Part shown: one piece after another, positions 36,132-36,518 of the stretch
Position numbering within the stretch: the stretch's first letter is position 1
How the letters are laid out: each line of letters opens with the position of its first letter
NCBI GenBank assembly: GCA_047973435.1
Contig: JBKECA010000238.1
Span: 1-36,518, forward strand
From: JBKECA01 sp047973435
GTDB taxonomy: Bacteria; Planctomycetota; Planctomycetia; Planctomycetales; Planctomycetaceae
Reading direction: 5' to 3'
DNA: 36,518 nt
The notes under the pieces: model-generated
Databases searched by the model: none
What the model was told of the DNA's origin: nothing
The model's input: the letters and a program-made list of their open reading frames with translations, nothing else
Made by a program: the position numbers and the translations under genes

Positions 36132-36398
36132 ATGCCCTGCGCCACTTGCTGTCCCCCACGAATGCCGTCTCGCATTCGATGGCGGCGTCTGCCCACTTCA
36201 CTGCGATTCTGGCTGATCATCGCCGCATCAACCGTGTGTCCGGGCGTCCGCGCTGGTCAAGCGGCGGCTTTGGATCACCCCAACATCATTTTCATCCTGG
36301 CGGATGATAAGGATTGGCACCTGCGGGCCAGCGGATTCATTTGCCATCAGGACATCGATTTTTCTCGCCTTTTTACGAAAAACACGAGGAATATTTGA
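36132..36398 (+). pseudogene. sulfatase gene remnant, N-terminal part only
   Basis: The frame encodes a hydrophobic signal segment (LRFWLIIAASTVCPGVRAG) followed by HPNIIFILADD, the standard start of a type I sulfatase mature domain, where the two Asp bind the catalytic calcium. Directly after this, at about base 36308, similarity to sulfatases ends. The normal continuation (LGYGDLG-like) is replaced by KDWHLRASGF and the frame stops at 36398. A sulfatase has about 450 to 600 residues; only about 60 fit. The catalytic Cys/Ser-X-Pro-X-Arg motif is absent. The break is sharp, so insertion of other DNA is more likely than simple mutation. An internal Met at residue 11 could also be the original start. 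Confidence 0.7.
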
Positions 36399-36462
36399 CG
36401 TAGCTGTCCATTGTACGGAATTGGCCGCGACATGGGGTGGCGGAGTGTGGTAGAAGTCGGGC

Positions 36463-36518
36463 ATGGATGGCTTCGGGAAAGATCTCGATCGACGGGAGTT
36501 GCTGGCGCTCGTGCGGGA
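36463..36518 (+). CDS. start of a reading frame cut by the window edge, possibly an IS66-type transposase
   Basis: An ATG at 36463 opens a frame of 18 residues to the end of the window, MDGFGKDLDRRELLALVR. The segment (R)ELLALVR recalls the N-terminal part of IS66-like transposases, which often begin with a similar helix before a leucine-rich coiled coil. It starts about 155 bases after the break in the sulfatase gene, a distance that would suit the left end of an inserted element. This is weak evidence from few residues; any other protein is possible. Confidence 0.3.
   Translation, partial: MDGFGKDLDRRELLALVR

Overview
The window looks like chromosomal DNA from a planctomycete of the Planctomycetaceae kind. 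It is GC-rich and encodes several families that are abundant in that phylum: a DUF1549/DUF1553 protein with an N-terminal haem-type CX4CH motif, a Tat-exported DUF1501 protein, a DUF1571 protein, a DUF11-repeat surface protein, a Tat-exported xylose-isomerase-like TIM-barrel protein and a sulfatase start. The species assignment is inference from gene content only.

Layout. 55-5412 (+): a three-gene cluster for exported proteins (cytochrome-like DUF1549/DUF1553, DUF1501, PPC-domain protein). 5517-8953 (-): an exported SMP-30 lactonase/esterase fusion and, upstream of it, a cytosolic alpha-ketoglutarate semialdehyde dehydrogenase; together they suggest oxidation of sugar lactones or sugar acids. 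9058-11481 (-): an ECF sigma factor, a membrane anti-sigma-like protein and a third membrane protein. Divergent from these is a sigma-54-dependent response regulator (11700-13115, +). 13702-15451 (+): a single-domain nucleotidyltransferase of the GlmU N-terminal type and a rhomboid protease. 15452-15875: no gene, but a large imperfect palindrome. 15876-16715 (-) DUF1571; 17065-20379 (+) a large Pro-rich DUF11 protein ending at a clear terminator. 20567-24372 (+): queF, a DksA/TraR zinc-finger protein, an HtrA-like protease and leuD, closed by a bidirectional terminator. 24457-27812 (-): a small exported repeat protein and ComEC. 28018-30160 (+): a TIM-barrel protein and gcvT.

30229-35818 (+) is the most interesting part. 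A Fur-like palindrome and a possible sigma-70 promoter precede a small exported His-rich protein of unknown family, followed by the adaptor and pump of a CzcBA-type heavy-metal RND efflux system. No outer-membrane factor gene is present. The right edge (36132-36518) holds a sulfatase gene broken just after its first metal-binding motif, followed by the first codons of another reading frame that may belong to an insertion sequence.

No tRNA, rRNA, CRISPR array or complete mobile element was seen. The best candidates for something undescribed are the metal-linked His-rich gene with its operator, the lactonase-esterase/KGSADH pair, and the palindromic intergenic element near 15.6 kb. All calls were made by reading the sequence, without database searches.
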